From positions 1,178,001 to 1,242,000 of the forward strand of contig NZ_CP060395.1 of the NCBI RefSeq assembly GCF_015840335.1: DNA of 64,000 nucleotides, written 5' to 3'. The stretch is from Synechococcus sp. CBW1108. GTDB taxonomy: Bacteria; Cyanobacteriota; Cyanobacteriia; PCC-6307; Cyanobiaceae. Below, piece by piece: positions 17,179 to 25,775 of the stretch (positions are counted from its first letter, which is position 1; each line of letters opens with the position of its first letter). Both the position numbers and the translations under genes were made by a program. The notes under the pieces were generated by a model that worked only from the letters and a program-made list of their open reading frames with translations, did no database searches and was not told the origin of the DNA.

Positions 17179-19956
17179 TTGATCACCTGGTTCAACCGCT
17201 GGCCTGAAACCCAGGCAAGGATTGCCCGCTGGGCCCTGCTGCTGGGCTGGATCACCCTGATCGCCTTATTGCTGAAGCCGGGGCTGGGGCCCGCCTATCT
17301 CTCCCTCATCTGCGAGCAGTCGACCATCTGTCGCCCTGGCATCGGCAACGACCTCTTCTGGAATGTGGGCCTGCCGCTGGTGATCCTGGCGGTGGTGCTC
17401 AGCCATGAGCTTTGGCGGCGCATCTGCCCGCTTTCATTTGTCTCCCAGCTCTTCCGGGCCCTGGGCTGGCAGCGCACGGTGCTGAATCGGGCCGGCAAAC
17501 CCCAAGTGGCGGCCATCTCGGAGTCATCCTGGCTGGCGCGCCACCACATCCAGCTGCAGTGGAGCCTGCTGATCGCCGGCCTGAGCCTGCGGCTGCTGAT
17601 CGCCAATAGCAACGGGCCGATCCTGGCCCTGCTGTTTGCGGCGGCCCTGCTGGCAGCCCTGATCAGCGGCTGGGCCTACGGCGGCAAAACCTTCTGCCAA
17701 TACCTCTGCCCCTTCGCGCCAGCCCAGAACATCCTCAGCGGACCACGCAGCCTTTTCAGCTCCCAGGCCCACCTCGGCGGCAGCAAGACGCCCCAGTCGA
17801 TGTGCCGCACGGTGGGAGCCCAGGGCCAGGAGATCAGCACCTGCGTGGCCTGCGCCAAACCCTGCTTCGACATCGACGCCGAGCGCACCTACTGGCAGAG
17901 CCTGAGCGGCCAGCGGGGCATGGCCTGGGCCTGGTATTCCTGTCCCGGCCTGATCCTGGCGTTCTTTCTGCTGATCCAGAGCTACGCCCCGGCCGGAGCC
18001 AGCGGCCATGGGATCGACTACCTGCGCAGCAACCTGTTCACCTACGACGGCCGCCTTGCGGCCATGGCCTGGCAATCGCTGCTGCCGGCGGACTGGCCCC
18101 AGCTGCCGCGGATCCTGGCCGTGCCGGCCCTGTTGAGCGCCGGGGGACTTGTCTCAGAACGGCTGTTCCACCAGATCGAACAGCTACAGCGGCGGCGGCT
18201 CAAGGCCGCCACCCCGGAGCTGGCCAGGGAACGGGCGATCCACCGCACCCGGCTGCTGGCCACCTTCACGGCAATCAACACCTACTTCTTCTTCAAAGGC
18301 AATCTGTTCGACAGCGGCGGAGCGCTGAAGTCGCTCGAGCTGCAATTACTGATAGTGGCGATCAGTTCGGTGTGGCTGCATCGCAGCTGGGGGCGTGACC
18401 GCGTCCTGTACGAACGGGAGAGCACCAGCACCAGCCTGCGGCGGCGCCTGGCCAAGCTCGGGGCGGAACTGCAACCCCTGCTCGCCGGGCGCCAACTCGA
18501 TGATCTCAGCCCCGGCGAGGTGTTCGTGCTGGCCAATGCCCTGCCGGCACAGGAAACCTCCCAGCGCCGCAGCATCTACCTCGATGTGCTGCGCGATCTG
18601 CTCAGCCAGGGGCGCCTGGATCGCACCGCCTCCCTCAAGACCCTGGCCGACCTGCGCAGCAGCCTGGGGCTCGATGACGCCGATCACCAGAGTGCCCTGG
18701 AGATCCTCACCAGCGAAGACCCCCGGCTCACCAGCCTGAGTCCCGAGGATCTCGCCAGCCTGAACTTCTGCCGCAACGCTGCCGCCCAGGAGATCGAAGA
18801 CCTGCTGATCCTGAGCGGATCAACTGTGCTGCATCTCGACCGCCTCGATGCCCATGGCCGCGAGCGGCTCAACCGCATCCATATGGAAAGTGGCCTCGAT
18901 GAGGCCAGCTGGGCCCAGCTGCTGAACGACTTCGGCCCAGGATCCCAATTCAGAGAACGGCAACTCAACCAGAGAGTGCAGACCGTGGGCCAGGCCCTGG
19001 CCCGCCGACAGAGCCTGGCCGACCTGAGCCAGCGACTGCCATTAGCCGCACCGCTGGTGCTCAGCCACGACCGCCAAATCGCCCGGTTCCTGCCGGACCT
19101 GGTGGCCCTGATCCACAGCGGCCTCACGGCCACAGGGGAGCAAGGGCCCGATGAAGCCTGCCTGGCCATGTTGCGCGGCCTCTCGCCCAACGTGCTGGCC
19201 TTCCTCGCCAGTGAGGATGCCACCACTACGGCGATCAACACCTGGCTCGATGGTGAGGTGCTGAGTCCGTCCAAGGTCTCCCCCCTGCCGGAAGCAGAGG
19301 GGACCCTGGAGGGGCTCTGGCTCGATAGCGACCCCAACGTGGCGCTCTGGGCCCTGATGGTGCTGCGTCAACTGGACGCCGATCGGGCGCAACGCCTCAC
19401 TCAGGCAGCTCGCAGCGGCCTGCTGGCCAGCGGGACGCTGACAGCTTTCCTTCAGGGTGAAGAGCTGGCGAGCCGCGCCATCCTCACGGCGATTGCCGAT
19501 CAGCCCCTGATCCAGCGCCTCGAGCCCAGCGCCCTGCTGGCCCTGCATCGCCTCTGCAGCCTGCGACAGTGGCGCCAGGGGGATCCGCTCGAGCGCCCTG
19601 GCGGCGGGGTGCTGATCCTGCTGGCGGGCCGCTGCGCTCAGCGCCAGAGCCTGATCCCGGGTTCGTCCCCGAAAACCCTCGCCGAGCATGGGCCCGGCTC
19701 AATCGTGGGGCTGGCCGATTATTTCGGGGACCGCAGCGGCTGGGCGCAGGCCAAGCCTGTGGCCAGCGCCGAGGGCTGCACCGCCCTGATGTTTAGCCGC
19801 AACGGCTTCAATGAACTCCTCGACGTGTCGCCGGTCTTCGAGCAGTCGCTGATCCGCGAACTGGCAATCAGCTGCGAATCCCTGCAGCGGACCTTGGAGA
19901 CCGAACGCCAGCAGCACCAGCACCAGCGACTGCGCCGCAGGGGCAGCGAAGGGTGA
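17179..19956 (+). CDS. NapH/NosR-like membrane iron-sulfur protein with C-terminal cyclic-nucleotide-binding-like domain
   Basis: This 925-residue protein starts at TTG 17179. The N-terminal 300 residues have several membrane helices and NapH/NosR-type cysteine motifs: RRICPLS (C83), CQYLCPFAPAQ (C173, C177) and CVACAKPC (C222, C225, C229), with a further C209; these fit 4Fe-4S ligation. More helices follow near residues 305-400, then a long soluble helical region. Residues of about 795-905 resemble a cNMP-binding fold (GGGVLILLAGRC, HGPGSIVGLADYFGD), but the usual Arg-Xaa-Ala phosphate-binding triplet is not evident. The stop overlaps the flv3 frame (GTGA at 19953), so a role in passing electrons to, or regulating, the flavodiiron proteins is inferred from context only. 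Confidence 0.8.
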   Translation: MITWFNRWPETQARIARWALLLGWITLIALLLKPGLGPAYLSLICEQSTICRPGIGNDLFWNVGLPLVILAVVLSHELWRRICPLSFVSQLFRALGWQRTVLNRAGKPQVAAISESSWLARHHIQLQWSLLIAGLSLRLLIANSNGPILALLFAAALLAALISGWAYGGKTFCQYLCPFAPAQNILSGPRSLFSSQAHLGGSKTPQSMCRTVGAQGQEISTCVACAKPCFDIDAERTYWQSLSGQRGMAWAWYSCPGLILAFFLLIQSYAPAGASGHGIDYLRSNLFTYDGRLAAMAWQSLLPADWPQLPRILAVPALLSAGGLVSERLFHQIEQLQRRRLKAATPELARERAIHRTRLLATFTAINTYFFFKGNLFDSGGALKSLELQLLIVAISSVWLHRSWGRDRVLYERESTSTSLRRRLAKLGAELQPLLAGRQLDDLSPGEVFVLANALPAQETSQRRSIYLDVLRDLLSQGRLDRTASLKTLADLRSSLGLDDADHQSALEILTSEDPRLTSLSPEDLASLNFCRNAAAQEIEDLLILSGSTVLHLDRLDAHGRERLNRIHMESGLDEASWAQLLNDFGPGSQFRERQLNQRVQTVGQALARRQSLADLSQRLPLAAPLVLSHDRQIARFLPDLVALIHSGLTATGEQGPDEACLAMLRGLSPNVLAFLASEDATTTAINTWLDGEVLSPSKVSPLPEAEGTLEGLWLDSDPNVALWALMVLRQLDADRAQRLTQAARSGLLASGTLTAFLQGEELASRAILTAIADQPLIQRLEPSALLALHRLCSLRQWRQGDPLERPGGGVLILLAGRCAQRQSLIPGSSPKTLAEHGPGSIVGLADYFGDRSGWAQAKPVASAEGCTALMFSRNGFNELLDVSPVFEQSLIRELAISCESLQRTLETERQQHQHQRLRRRGSEG

Positions 19957-20006
19957 CCAGAGCTGGGGCGACCCTCCCTAGAGTTAGCTCCAGAGATGGA
20001 AATCCC

Positions 20007-21779
20007 ATGGCAGCGAGCGCAATGGCCAGCAGCACCAAAGCCCCCGCGACCCCGCGCCTGAGCCTGCAGTGCGAGTCGATCGGGCCAGACACCACTGCGC
20101 TCCGCTCGCTCGACTGGGACCGCAGCCGCTTCGATATCGAATTCGGCCTACGCAACGGCACCACATACAACAGCTTCCTGGTGCGGGGCGAGCGCACCGC
20201 CCTGATCGACACCAGCCATCTCAAATTTGAGGCCACCTGGCTGCCCCTGCTGCAGGAGCAGATCGACCCCAAAGCGATCGATCACCTGATCGTTTCCCAC
20301 ACCGAACCCGACCACTCCGGCCTGATCGGCCACCTGCTTGACCTCAACCCCGAGCTCGAGATCGTGGCCTCCAAGGTGGCGATCGCCTATCTGGCCGACC
20401 AGCTGCACCGGCCCTTCAAAAGCCGGGCGGTGAAAAGCGGCGAAGAGCTCGATCTGGGCACCAATCCCGCAAGCGGCGTTCAACACCGCTTCGAATTCCT
20501 GAGTGCGCCGAACCTGCACTGGCCAGACACGATCTTTTCCTTTGACCACGGCAGCGGCATTCTCTACACCTGCGATGCCTTCGGCCTGCACTACTGCTCC
20601 GAGGAACTGTTCGACACCGACCCCGGCGCCATCGCCCCCGATTTTCGCTTCTATTACGACTGCCTGATGGGCCCCAATGCCCGCAGCGTGCTGCAGGCGC
20701 TCAAGCGCATGGACGCCCTGCCGCCGATCAGCACCATCGCCGTGGGCCACGGGCCCCTGCTGCGCCATCACCTGGGCCTCTGGCTGGATGACTACCGCAA
20801 CTGGAGCAGCGAGCGCAGCACGGGCGAGGCCTACGCGGCGGTTTGCTACGTGAGCCAGTACGGCTTCTGCGACCGGCTCAGCCAGGCGATCGCCCGCGGC
20901 ATCGGCAAGGCCGGCGCCGCCGTGCAGCTGGTGGATCTGCGCGCCAGCGACGCCCAGGAGCTCTCCGCCCTGATCGGTGAGGCCAGTGCCGTGGTGGTGC
21001 CCACCTGGCCCGCCAGCGCCGATGCCGAGCTGCAGGCCTCGATCGGCACCCTGCTGGCGGCCCTCAAAACCAAGCAGTGGGTGGGCTGCTACGACGCCTT
21101 CGGCGGCGACGATGAACCCATCGACACGGTCGCCAGCCAGCTGCGCGGCCTCGGCCAGAAAATCGCCTTTGAACCCCTGCGCGTGCGCCAGGTGCCGGGC
21201 GGCAGCGACTACCAGCGCTGCGAGGAGGCCGGCACCGACCTGGGCCAGCTGCTCACCAAGGCAAAGACCATCGCGGCGATGAAGTCCCTCGATGCCGACC
21301 TCGACAAGGCCCTCGGCCGCCTCGCCGGCGGGCTGTACGTGGTGACGGCCCGGCAGGAGACTGCCGAAGGTACGCGCAGCTCGGCCATGGTGGCCAGCTG
21401 GGTGAGTCAGGCCAGCTTTGAGCCCCCCGGCCTCACGGTGGCGGTGGCCAAGGACCGGGCGATCGAAGCCCTGCTGCAGGTGGACGATCGCTTCGTGCTC
21501 AACATCCTGCGGGAGGACAACCACCAGGAGCTGCTGCGCCATTTCCTCAAGCGCTTCCCGCCCGGCGCCGACCGCTTCGCCGGGGTGAGCACCCTCGAGG
21601 GCGCCGCCACCGGCGGACCGGTGCTCGGCGATGCCCTGGCCTACCTGGGCTGCCGCGTAGTGCAGCGGCTCGAAGGCCCCGACCACTGGATCATCTACGC
21701 CGAGGTAGAGCAGGGCAACGTGGCCGATACCGAGGCCAGCACCGCCGTGCACCACCGCAAGGTGGGGAACCACTACTGA
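20007..21779 (+). CDS. flv3: flavodiiron protein, Flv3 type
   Basis: Cyanobacterial Flv1/Flv3 heteromers reduce oxygen to water with photosynthetic electrons. Three domains are visible: a metallo-beta-lactamase-like diiron domain with the complete ligand motif HTEPDHSG and later GHGPLLRHH, a flavodoxin domain (CYVSQYGFCDRLSQ onward), and a C-terminal flavin-reductase domain (AMVASWVSQASFEPPGL). The full ligand set marks it as the Flv3-like partner. ATG 20007 (MAASAMASSTK) is preferred; a GTG at 19953 overlaps the upstream gene. The 3' end (KVGNHY then TGA) forms the left junction of an integrated element, which separates it from flv1. Confidence 0.93.
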   Translation: MAASAMASSTKAPATPRLSLQCESIGPDTTALRSLDWDRSRFDIEFGLRNGTTYNSFLVRGERTALIDTSHLKFEATWLPLLQEQIDPKAIDHLIVSHTEPDHSGLIGHLLDLNPELEIVASKVAIAYLADQLHRPFKSRAVKSGEELDLGTNPASGVQHRFEFLSAPNLHWPDTIFSFDHGSGILYTCDAFGLHYCSEELFDTDPGAIAPDFRFYYDCLMGPNARSVLQALKRMDALPPISTIAVGHGPLLRHHLGLWLDDYRNWSSERSTGEAYAAVCYVSQYGFCDRLSQAIARGIGKAGAAVQLVDLRASDAQELSALIGEASAVVVPTWPASADAELQASIGTLLAALKTKQWVGCYDAFGGDDEPIDTVASQLRGLGQKIAFEPLRVRQVPGGSDYQRCEEAGTDLGQLLTKAKTIAAMKSLDADLDKALGRLAGGLYVVTARQETAEGTRSSAMVASWVSQASFEPPGLTVAVAKDRAIEALLQVDDRFVLNILREDNHQELLRHFLKRFPPGADRFAGVSTLEGAATGGPVLGDALAYLGCRVVQRLEGPDHWIIYAEVEQGNVADTEASTAVHHRKVGNHY

Positions 21780-21780
21780 T
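21759..21780 (+). repeat. putative attL (left att repeat)
   Basis: AAGGTGGGGAACCACTACTGAT is the last seven codons of flv3 including the TGA. It matches the right-hand copy at 19 of 22 positions, with ten identical bases at the end. Confidence 0.7.
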
Positions 21781-21855
21781 TGCCACTTTAGGGGGGCAAT
21801 CGCCCAGATCGACCTCTCTCACAACGGTTTACCCAATACGCTCGTAGCAGGTAGG

Positions 21856-21947
21856 GATTTGAAGACGCTTCAAAAAAGCGGTAGGATTTGGGCGTCCACT
21901 GGGAATTCGGGCACGGAATTTCCAGACCCGTTTAAGGAAGATTTGAA
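21856..21947 (+). promoter_or_regulatory. candidate integrase arm-type sites, left end
   Basis: GATTTGAA occurs at 21856-21863 and 21940-21947, and again near the right end at 27603-27610. The similarity between the 21856 and 27603 copies extends for about 27 bases (GATTTGAAGACGCTT against GATTTGAAGGCACTT, then an A-rich run and GCGGT/GCAGT). Repeats of this kind inside both ends of an element suit arm sites for a tyrosine recombinase; this is an inference. Confidence 0.4.
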
Positions 21948-21949
21948 AA

Positions 21950-23689
21950 TTGACCCCGCCCGACCAGCAGCAGCGGAGCATCGACGCCCTGTCAAATCTC
22001 CTTGACCTGAAGGGGTTGGATGCCAGCGACTTCATTGATGTCATCAACGTCCTGGGCAAAATCAAGCAAAGAGACGCCGCCAAAGAGGCAAAGGAAGAGG
22101 AAGAGCAAAAGGGCACAACCCATTACCTTGAAAAAGAGTTCGTTTTTGACACCAGAAGGGATGTATTTATATACAGATCTGGGGCGACGAAAAGCGGGAG
22201 ATACTACGTAAGAATATACGACGAAAAGACAAAGCGGGATTTTGTCCAAAGTTTAAGGACAACCAATAGAATTGAGGCGCTGGCGAAAGCGGAAGAACTA
22301 TATGCCGAAAGGAAAGACACTCTCAGAAGAGGCGTAAAGACAACCTCCATCAACACAAAAGAGTTAATAAGAATATACACCAACGAAAGAATGAAGACGA
22401 TTACCTCGATTCCCCATCAAGGAATAACAAAAGAAAGTTACAACACCTTAATCAAACACCTAAAGTATTGGCAAGAATTTATCGATTTTAAAAAATACGG
22501 AAAGACCAAACTGGAGGACATTCCTCCAGACATCGGGAAAGGGTTTGGATTATGGATTAAGGAACTTCACAAACAGCGGTACGGAGGGCGAGAAAGAAGC
22601 AATGAAACCATCAATCACACGATAGCAGCAGTCAAAAAGATGTATCGAGACGTCGCCATCGACGAGAAATACATCACAATGGCAGAATTCCCGATCTTTA
22701 GGTACCTCAAGGTAAATAGAGAAAAAGCACACAAGCGAGACATCATTGAAGCGGAAGAGTTCACAATGCTTCGGCGATGGATGACAAATATATGGTGCCG
22801 AGAGAAGGGAATCAGCGAGTTAGAGCGCACAAAGAGATACATCTACAGTCACTATCTGGTAATTAATTACTACACAGGATGCCGTAACAAGGAGATGCTG
22901 GGGTTGCGCTGGGGCGATATCTCAACGATTAAACACGAAGACAAAGAGTCACAGCGAATCAACAGAGGGATATTCATCCCCGCCGAGAATTCAAAGACGG
23001 GCAGGTCAAGAACATGTGTCGCCCCAGTCGCCTTTCAATTTGAACGGATAAAAGAGCACTACAAAAAATTGGGAATCACAAAGTTTGGGAGAGAAGATTT
23101 TGTTTTCATCAATCTTGCCAAAACGAAACGTGGGACAAATACCCCATACGACCAACCCGCCATGGAGAAACGCCTCAAAGCAGTGATCGAGGGAAGTGGT
23201 CTCAAGAAGATATTGGACGAAACCGGAAGACATATCACACAGTATTCAGCACGTCATTACGCTGCTACCGATGCCCTCATGAGGGGCGTCTCGATCTATG
23301 ATGTTGCCTTAAATCTCGGCACAAGCGTCCACTACATCGAGCAAACCTACTCCAAGATAACGGCACTCAAGAAAAGCGGCGAAATCACGAAAGGGCAGGG
23401 GATCCACAAGGTAATCGAAGAGAAAGCAGCAATACCAGATCGAAAATACGAAATCACCGAAGAAGGCAATGTCAAAGTCGGAGATCTGGAATACAGCGAA
23501 GACCCAGAGTTCCTAAAACTTAACTATGAAGGTTATTATAAAAAGAGAGACATCGAATTTCAAAAAGAGGATGACTACGCCTGGTTAGAGGTGATGGAAG
23601 GGGACAGTAGGATTCCCAGAGAAGATGTCAATAAAGAAAGAGAGCGACTTAAGTGGAAATGGAATGGGCGAGAAGAAACAGGGGAATAA
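21950..23689 (+). CDS. tyrosine recombinase (integrase)
   Basis: This 579-residue integrase probably inserts and excises the element. It starts at TTG 21950, with AAGGA 11 bases upstream; no good ATG exists for a long way. A charged N-terminal region is followed by a SAM-like core-binding part (residues about 110-260). The catalytic domain shows box I Arg in TGCRNKEMLGLRWGD, the box II region QYSARHYAATDALMRG (Arg kept, but the usual first His replaced by Tyr), a third-box His in GTSVHYIEQ and the nucleophile Tyr in QTYSKI. A C-terminal extension of about 100 charged residues is unusual. It lies at the left edge of the element, pointing inward. Confidence 0.9.
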   Translation: MTPPDQQQRSIDALSNLLDLKGLDASDFIDVINVLGKIKQRDAAKEAKEEEEQKGTTHYLEKEFVFDTRRDVFIYRSGATKSGRYYVRIYDEKTKRDFVQSLRTTNRIEALAKAEELYAERKDTLRRGVKTTSINTKELIRIYTNERMKTITSIPHQGITKESYNTLIKHLKYWQEFIDFKKYGKTKLEDIPPDIGKGFGLWIKELHKQRYGGRERSNETINHTIAAVKKMYRDVAIDEKYITMAEFPIFRYLKVNREKAHKRDIIEAEEFTMLRRWMTNIWCREKGISELERTKRYIYSHYLVINYYTGCRNKEMLGLRWGDISTIKHEDKESQRINRGIFIPAENSKTGRSRTCVAPVAFQFERIKEHYKKLGITKFGREDFVFINLAKTKRGTNTPYDQPAMEKRLKAVIEGSGLKKILDETGRHITQYSARHYAATDALMRGVSIYDVALNLGTSVHYIEQTYSKITALKKSGEITKGQGIHKVIEEKAAIPDRKYEITEEGNVKVGDLEYSEDPEFLKLNYEGYYKKRDIEFQKEDDYAWLEVMEGDSRIPREDVNKERERLKWKWNGREETGE

Positions 23690-23692
23690 GTG

Positions 23693-24292
23693 TCACCACA
23701 GTTCCCCCGACTGCTCCAATCTCCGTTTCGCCCGCTGTTTCATCACTTGGTTGATCCTCGCTTGATGCCCTGCTTGCTGCTGGGGAGATCTCATCGGCGG
23801 CAATTTGGTGATCTTTGGTGCTGTTGGTGAGTTGGGCATCACAGGAGGGCCCTGGTGGACGCCAGGAGAGTCCTCAAGGCGCTTTTGAACAGGCGGCAGT
23901 GTTCCCTGCCATGAAAAGTCAGGAGGGTTCTCTGGGAGCACTCCCTGGCGCTTCAGGACGGTTTCCAGTGTTGGACAGTTCGTGTGCTTACCCGTAGTCC
24001 CCAGAGCATCTCGCTGGCGTACATACGCCTCAAAGTGCCTTGGGAAATGATCCTCCAGGAACTTGGTGAAGGAAACGCCCTTGTTACAGCGAAAGCACCT
24101 GTAGTTCCAAGCGGTTCCTCCAGACACCTGATACAGAGAGCCTTTGACCCTGCCCACAGTCATTGTACGACCCTTGTGGTCTTTGCTTCCATGCTGGCAA
24201 TACGGGCATTGGAACTTGTATCCATTTTGTGTCTTTGTGAAAAACCCAAGTGAATACGAGATTCCTTGAATGATTGATTCTTCGATAGTCAT
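23693..24292 (-). CDS. zinc-binding protein resembling the N-terminal domain of T4 gp61-type primase
   Basis: The start chosen is ATG 24292 (MTIEESIIQGISYS); a GTG exists at 24325. Two zinc-ribbon pairs, FQCPYCQHGSKDHKGRT and YRCFRCNKGVSFTKFLEDHF, are laid out as in the zinc domain of T4-like phage primases, including the SF-x-FLEDHFP stretch after the second pair. The remaining 120 residues are a Pro- and Gln-rich tail with a basic end and no TOPRIM catalytic part, so the protein could not prime by itself. It may load or hijack a phage or host replication complex; that is a guess. It is convergent with the integrase gene, with only 3 bases between. Confidence 0.6.
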   Translation of the reverse strand: MTIEESIIQGISYSLGFFTKTQNGYKFQCPYCQHGSKDHKGRTMTVGRVKGSLYQVSGGTAWNYRCFRCNKGVSFTKFLEDHFPRHFEAYVRQRDALGTTGKHTNCPTLETVLKRQGVLPENPPDFSWQGTLPPVQKRLEDSPGVHQGPPVMPNSPTAPKITKLPPMRSPQQQAGHQARINQVMKQRAKRRLEQSGELW

Positions 24293-24361
24293 ATTTGCTA
24301 ATTCGACGTTCTGACAGTATAACACAGAATTCCTAATCTGTAAATCATGAAAATTATAAAT

Positions 24362-24475
24362 AACCTTGTAGAGGTTTAACAGAGATATACCCTTGTTAAT
24401 CCCTTGTGTTCATCAGGTACTTGACAAGATCCTTGAAAACTGATACAATTAACCTTGTAAGGGGTTCAACAGGAT
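24362..24475 (+). repeat. two 25-bp direct repeats flanking a promoter
   Basis: AACCTTGTAGAGGTTTAACA (24362 onward) and AACCTTGTAAGGGGTTCAAC (24451 onward) are imperfect copies 89 bp apart, each continuing for another five or so bases (AGGAT/GAGAT). Each has AACC...GGTT dyad symmetry. The second copy covers the predicted transcription start, so they look like operators or iterons. Confidence 0.55.
24421..24449 (+). promoter_or_regulatory. sigma-70-type promoter of the element
   Basis: TTGACA (24421-24426) and TACAAT (24444-24449) are separated by exactly 17 bases. The promoter points towards the run of small genes that starts at 24864. This is the best -35/-10 pair in the window. Confidence 0.7.
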
Positions 24476-24863
24476 CTTAACTTTGTTCAATGCTTAAGTT
24501 CTTGGTTTTCTAAAGTCAATTCAAAGCTGGAGTCCTTGAGTCCTCTCTAAAGAGAATTCATTGAAAACCAAAAGACATCCTAAAGTGTAATCAATAAAAC
24601 ACAATCAAATCAAAATCAGGATTACTTTAAATAATTTCCCAAAAAGTTTCTCAAAGCATACCTCAATAAAACCATAAGTAAATTATCAACATCAAAACAA
24701 TTGATTCTATTTAGATAAACCCAGTAGAACTCTTGAAAACACTTTAAAATACAATTTTATATGTACTTCAGAAGTGTACCTAAGGTTGCTCTCTATTAAA
24801 ATCAATTGATTCAGTTTAAAAATGATTCATGAATAAATAACTGTAGATAACATAAGGAAAAAC
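24476..24863. other. long AT-rich untranslated region of the element
   Basis: About 390 bases without a plausible open frame on either strand. CAATTGATTC occurs twice, 105 bp apart (24698-24707 and 24803-24812), in similar flanks. The region could be a long 5' leader, a structured RNA or a replication origin; nothing in it decides among these. Confidence 0.45.
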
Positions 24864-25040
24864 ATGAGGTCATTCCCAAAAGTAAAACAGATCAGTTTTA
24901 AAGAACGTGAATACCAGATGCTTCTAAAGCATCAAGAAGATCTAATGGATCTATACAAGTTAGATATTAGCGGTCTCTATAAGACCCTTCTTCGTGAAAA
25001 GCACAGAGAGGTCTTTGGGTCACCCATGAGGTCAAACTAA
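24864..25040 (+). CDS. small protein, possible ribbon-helix-helix regulator
   Basis: This 58-residue frame starts MRSFPKVKQISFKEREYQ with AAGGA 5 bases upstream of its ATG. A strand-like VKQISFK followed by two helices (EREYQMLLKHQEDL and ISGLYKTLLREKHREV) is compatible with a ribbon-helix-helix DNA-binding fold. It is the first gene after the element promoter and its operator-like repeats, so autoregulation is plausible. No close family is recognised. Confidence 0.55.
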   Translation: MRSFPKVKQISFKEREYQMLLKHQEDLMDLYKLDISGLYKTLLREKHREVFGSPMRSN

Positions 25041-25081
25041 GAAAAGAACAACACACAATCAAATATTGCCATAAGGTCAAG

Positions 25082-25327
25082 ATGAAAAACAAGAAACTTA
25101 TACATGAACTGCTTCACTACCTGTATTCAGAAAGAGAGAAGATAGAATCCACTGGATATCGTATTGATCAGGATTTACGAAAGTCCTATCGCTTTATAAA
25201 TGAAGAGATCCAGAATCTACAGATGATGCTCTTTGAGCATGAGTACACTCAATTCAGTGATCGCTTAGAAGAACTGTTTGAAGGTTCTCCTGGATTCACC
25301 AAAAAGGAGAAGAGTGATGCTGTTTAG
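25082..25327 (+). CDS. small hypothetical protein of the element
   Basis: This 81-residue frame (MKNKKLIHELLHYLYSER...) is charged and predicted to be helical, with no cysteine. A weak AAGG site precedes it. It overlaps the next gene by 11 bases. No family was recognised. Confidence 0.6.
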   Translation: MKNKKLIHELLHYLYSEREKIESTGYRIDQDLRKSYRFINEEIQNLQMMLFEHEYTQFSDRLEELFEGSPGFTKKEKSDAV

Positions 25328-25652
25328 GGATTATATTGAATTGCTATATCAGGCATATCTTCAGGACAAGGGGTATCTCCAGACGCTGAGGGACAAGATC
25401 AAATCTGAAGAATTTAATAAGGATCAAATGTATGATCCAGCATTTGTAGATGATTGGAAATCAATTGATCCTACGAATCCTGAAACTCATCACAGCAACA
25501 GAATCAAATTCCATCGAAATAATATCTACGACCCTCAGCAAGGTATCTACACCTATGAGCATCACCAGGATGCCAGAGAAAAACTGAGGGTCATTAGAGA
25601 GTGTCTATCAAGGAGGAGAGAGCGTGATAAGCATCAAAAATCCAAAGGTTGA
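25317..25652 (+). CDS. small hypothetical protein of the element
   Basis: This frame of 111 residues begins MLFRDYIELLYQ. The ATG at 25317 is chosen over the longer frame from 25278 because AGGAG lies 8 bases upstream and the start overlaps the preceding stop region. It is rich in charged and aromatic residues, with a basic tail. No family was recognised. Confidence 0.6.
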   Translation: MLFRDYIELLYQAYLQDKGYLQTLRDKIKSEEFNKDQMYDPAFVDDWKSIDPTNPETHHSNRIKFHRNNIYDPQQGIYTYEHHQDAREKLRVIRECLSRRRERDKHQKSKG

Positions 25653-25767
25653 AAAGTGGATCGATGAGATCCTCAAGCGATCCAAGTTCTCCGACCCACA
25701 GGAGTACCTGGAGCACCGAGTCAAGCAGGATTATGAGTCAGTGATGAAGAACAAGAAGTTAGCGTAG
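25624..25767 (+). CDS. very small hypothetical protein of the element
   Basis: This is a 47-residue frame from a GTG at 25624 (M/VISIKNPKVEKWIDEI...). A perfect AGGAGG lies 7 bases before the GTG, inside the 3' end of the previous gene, and strongly supports translation. It is helical and highly charged. The function is unknown. Confidence 0.6.
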   Translation: MISIKNPKVEKWIDEILKRSKFSDPQEYLEHRVKQDYESVMKNKKLA

Positions 25768-25775
25768 AGGTTCAT

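Noticed and set aside
17141-17182. 13-codon leader peptide before the NapH-like gene
   Set aside because: It overlaps the TTG start, but there is no ribosome-binding site or attenuator-like structure to support it.
20148-21773. 541-codon minus-strand open frame opposite flv3
   Set aside because: Composition artefact of codon bias; the plus strand encodes a full flavodiiron protein.
21759-21860. tRNA gene as the integration target
   Set aside because: No cloverleaf or T-loop consensus was found at either end; the target is the flv3/flv1 junction.
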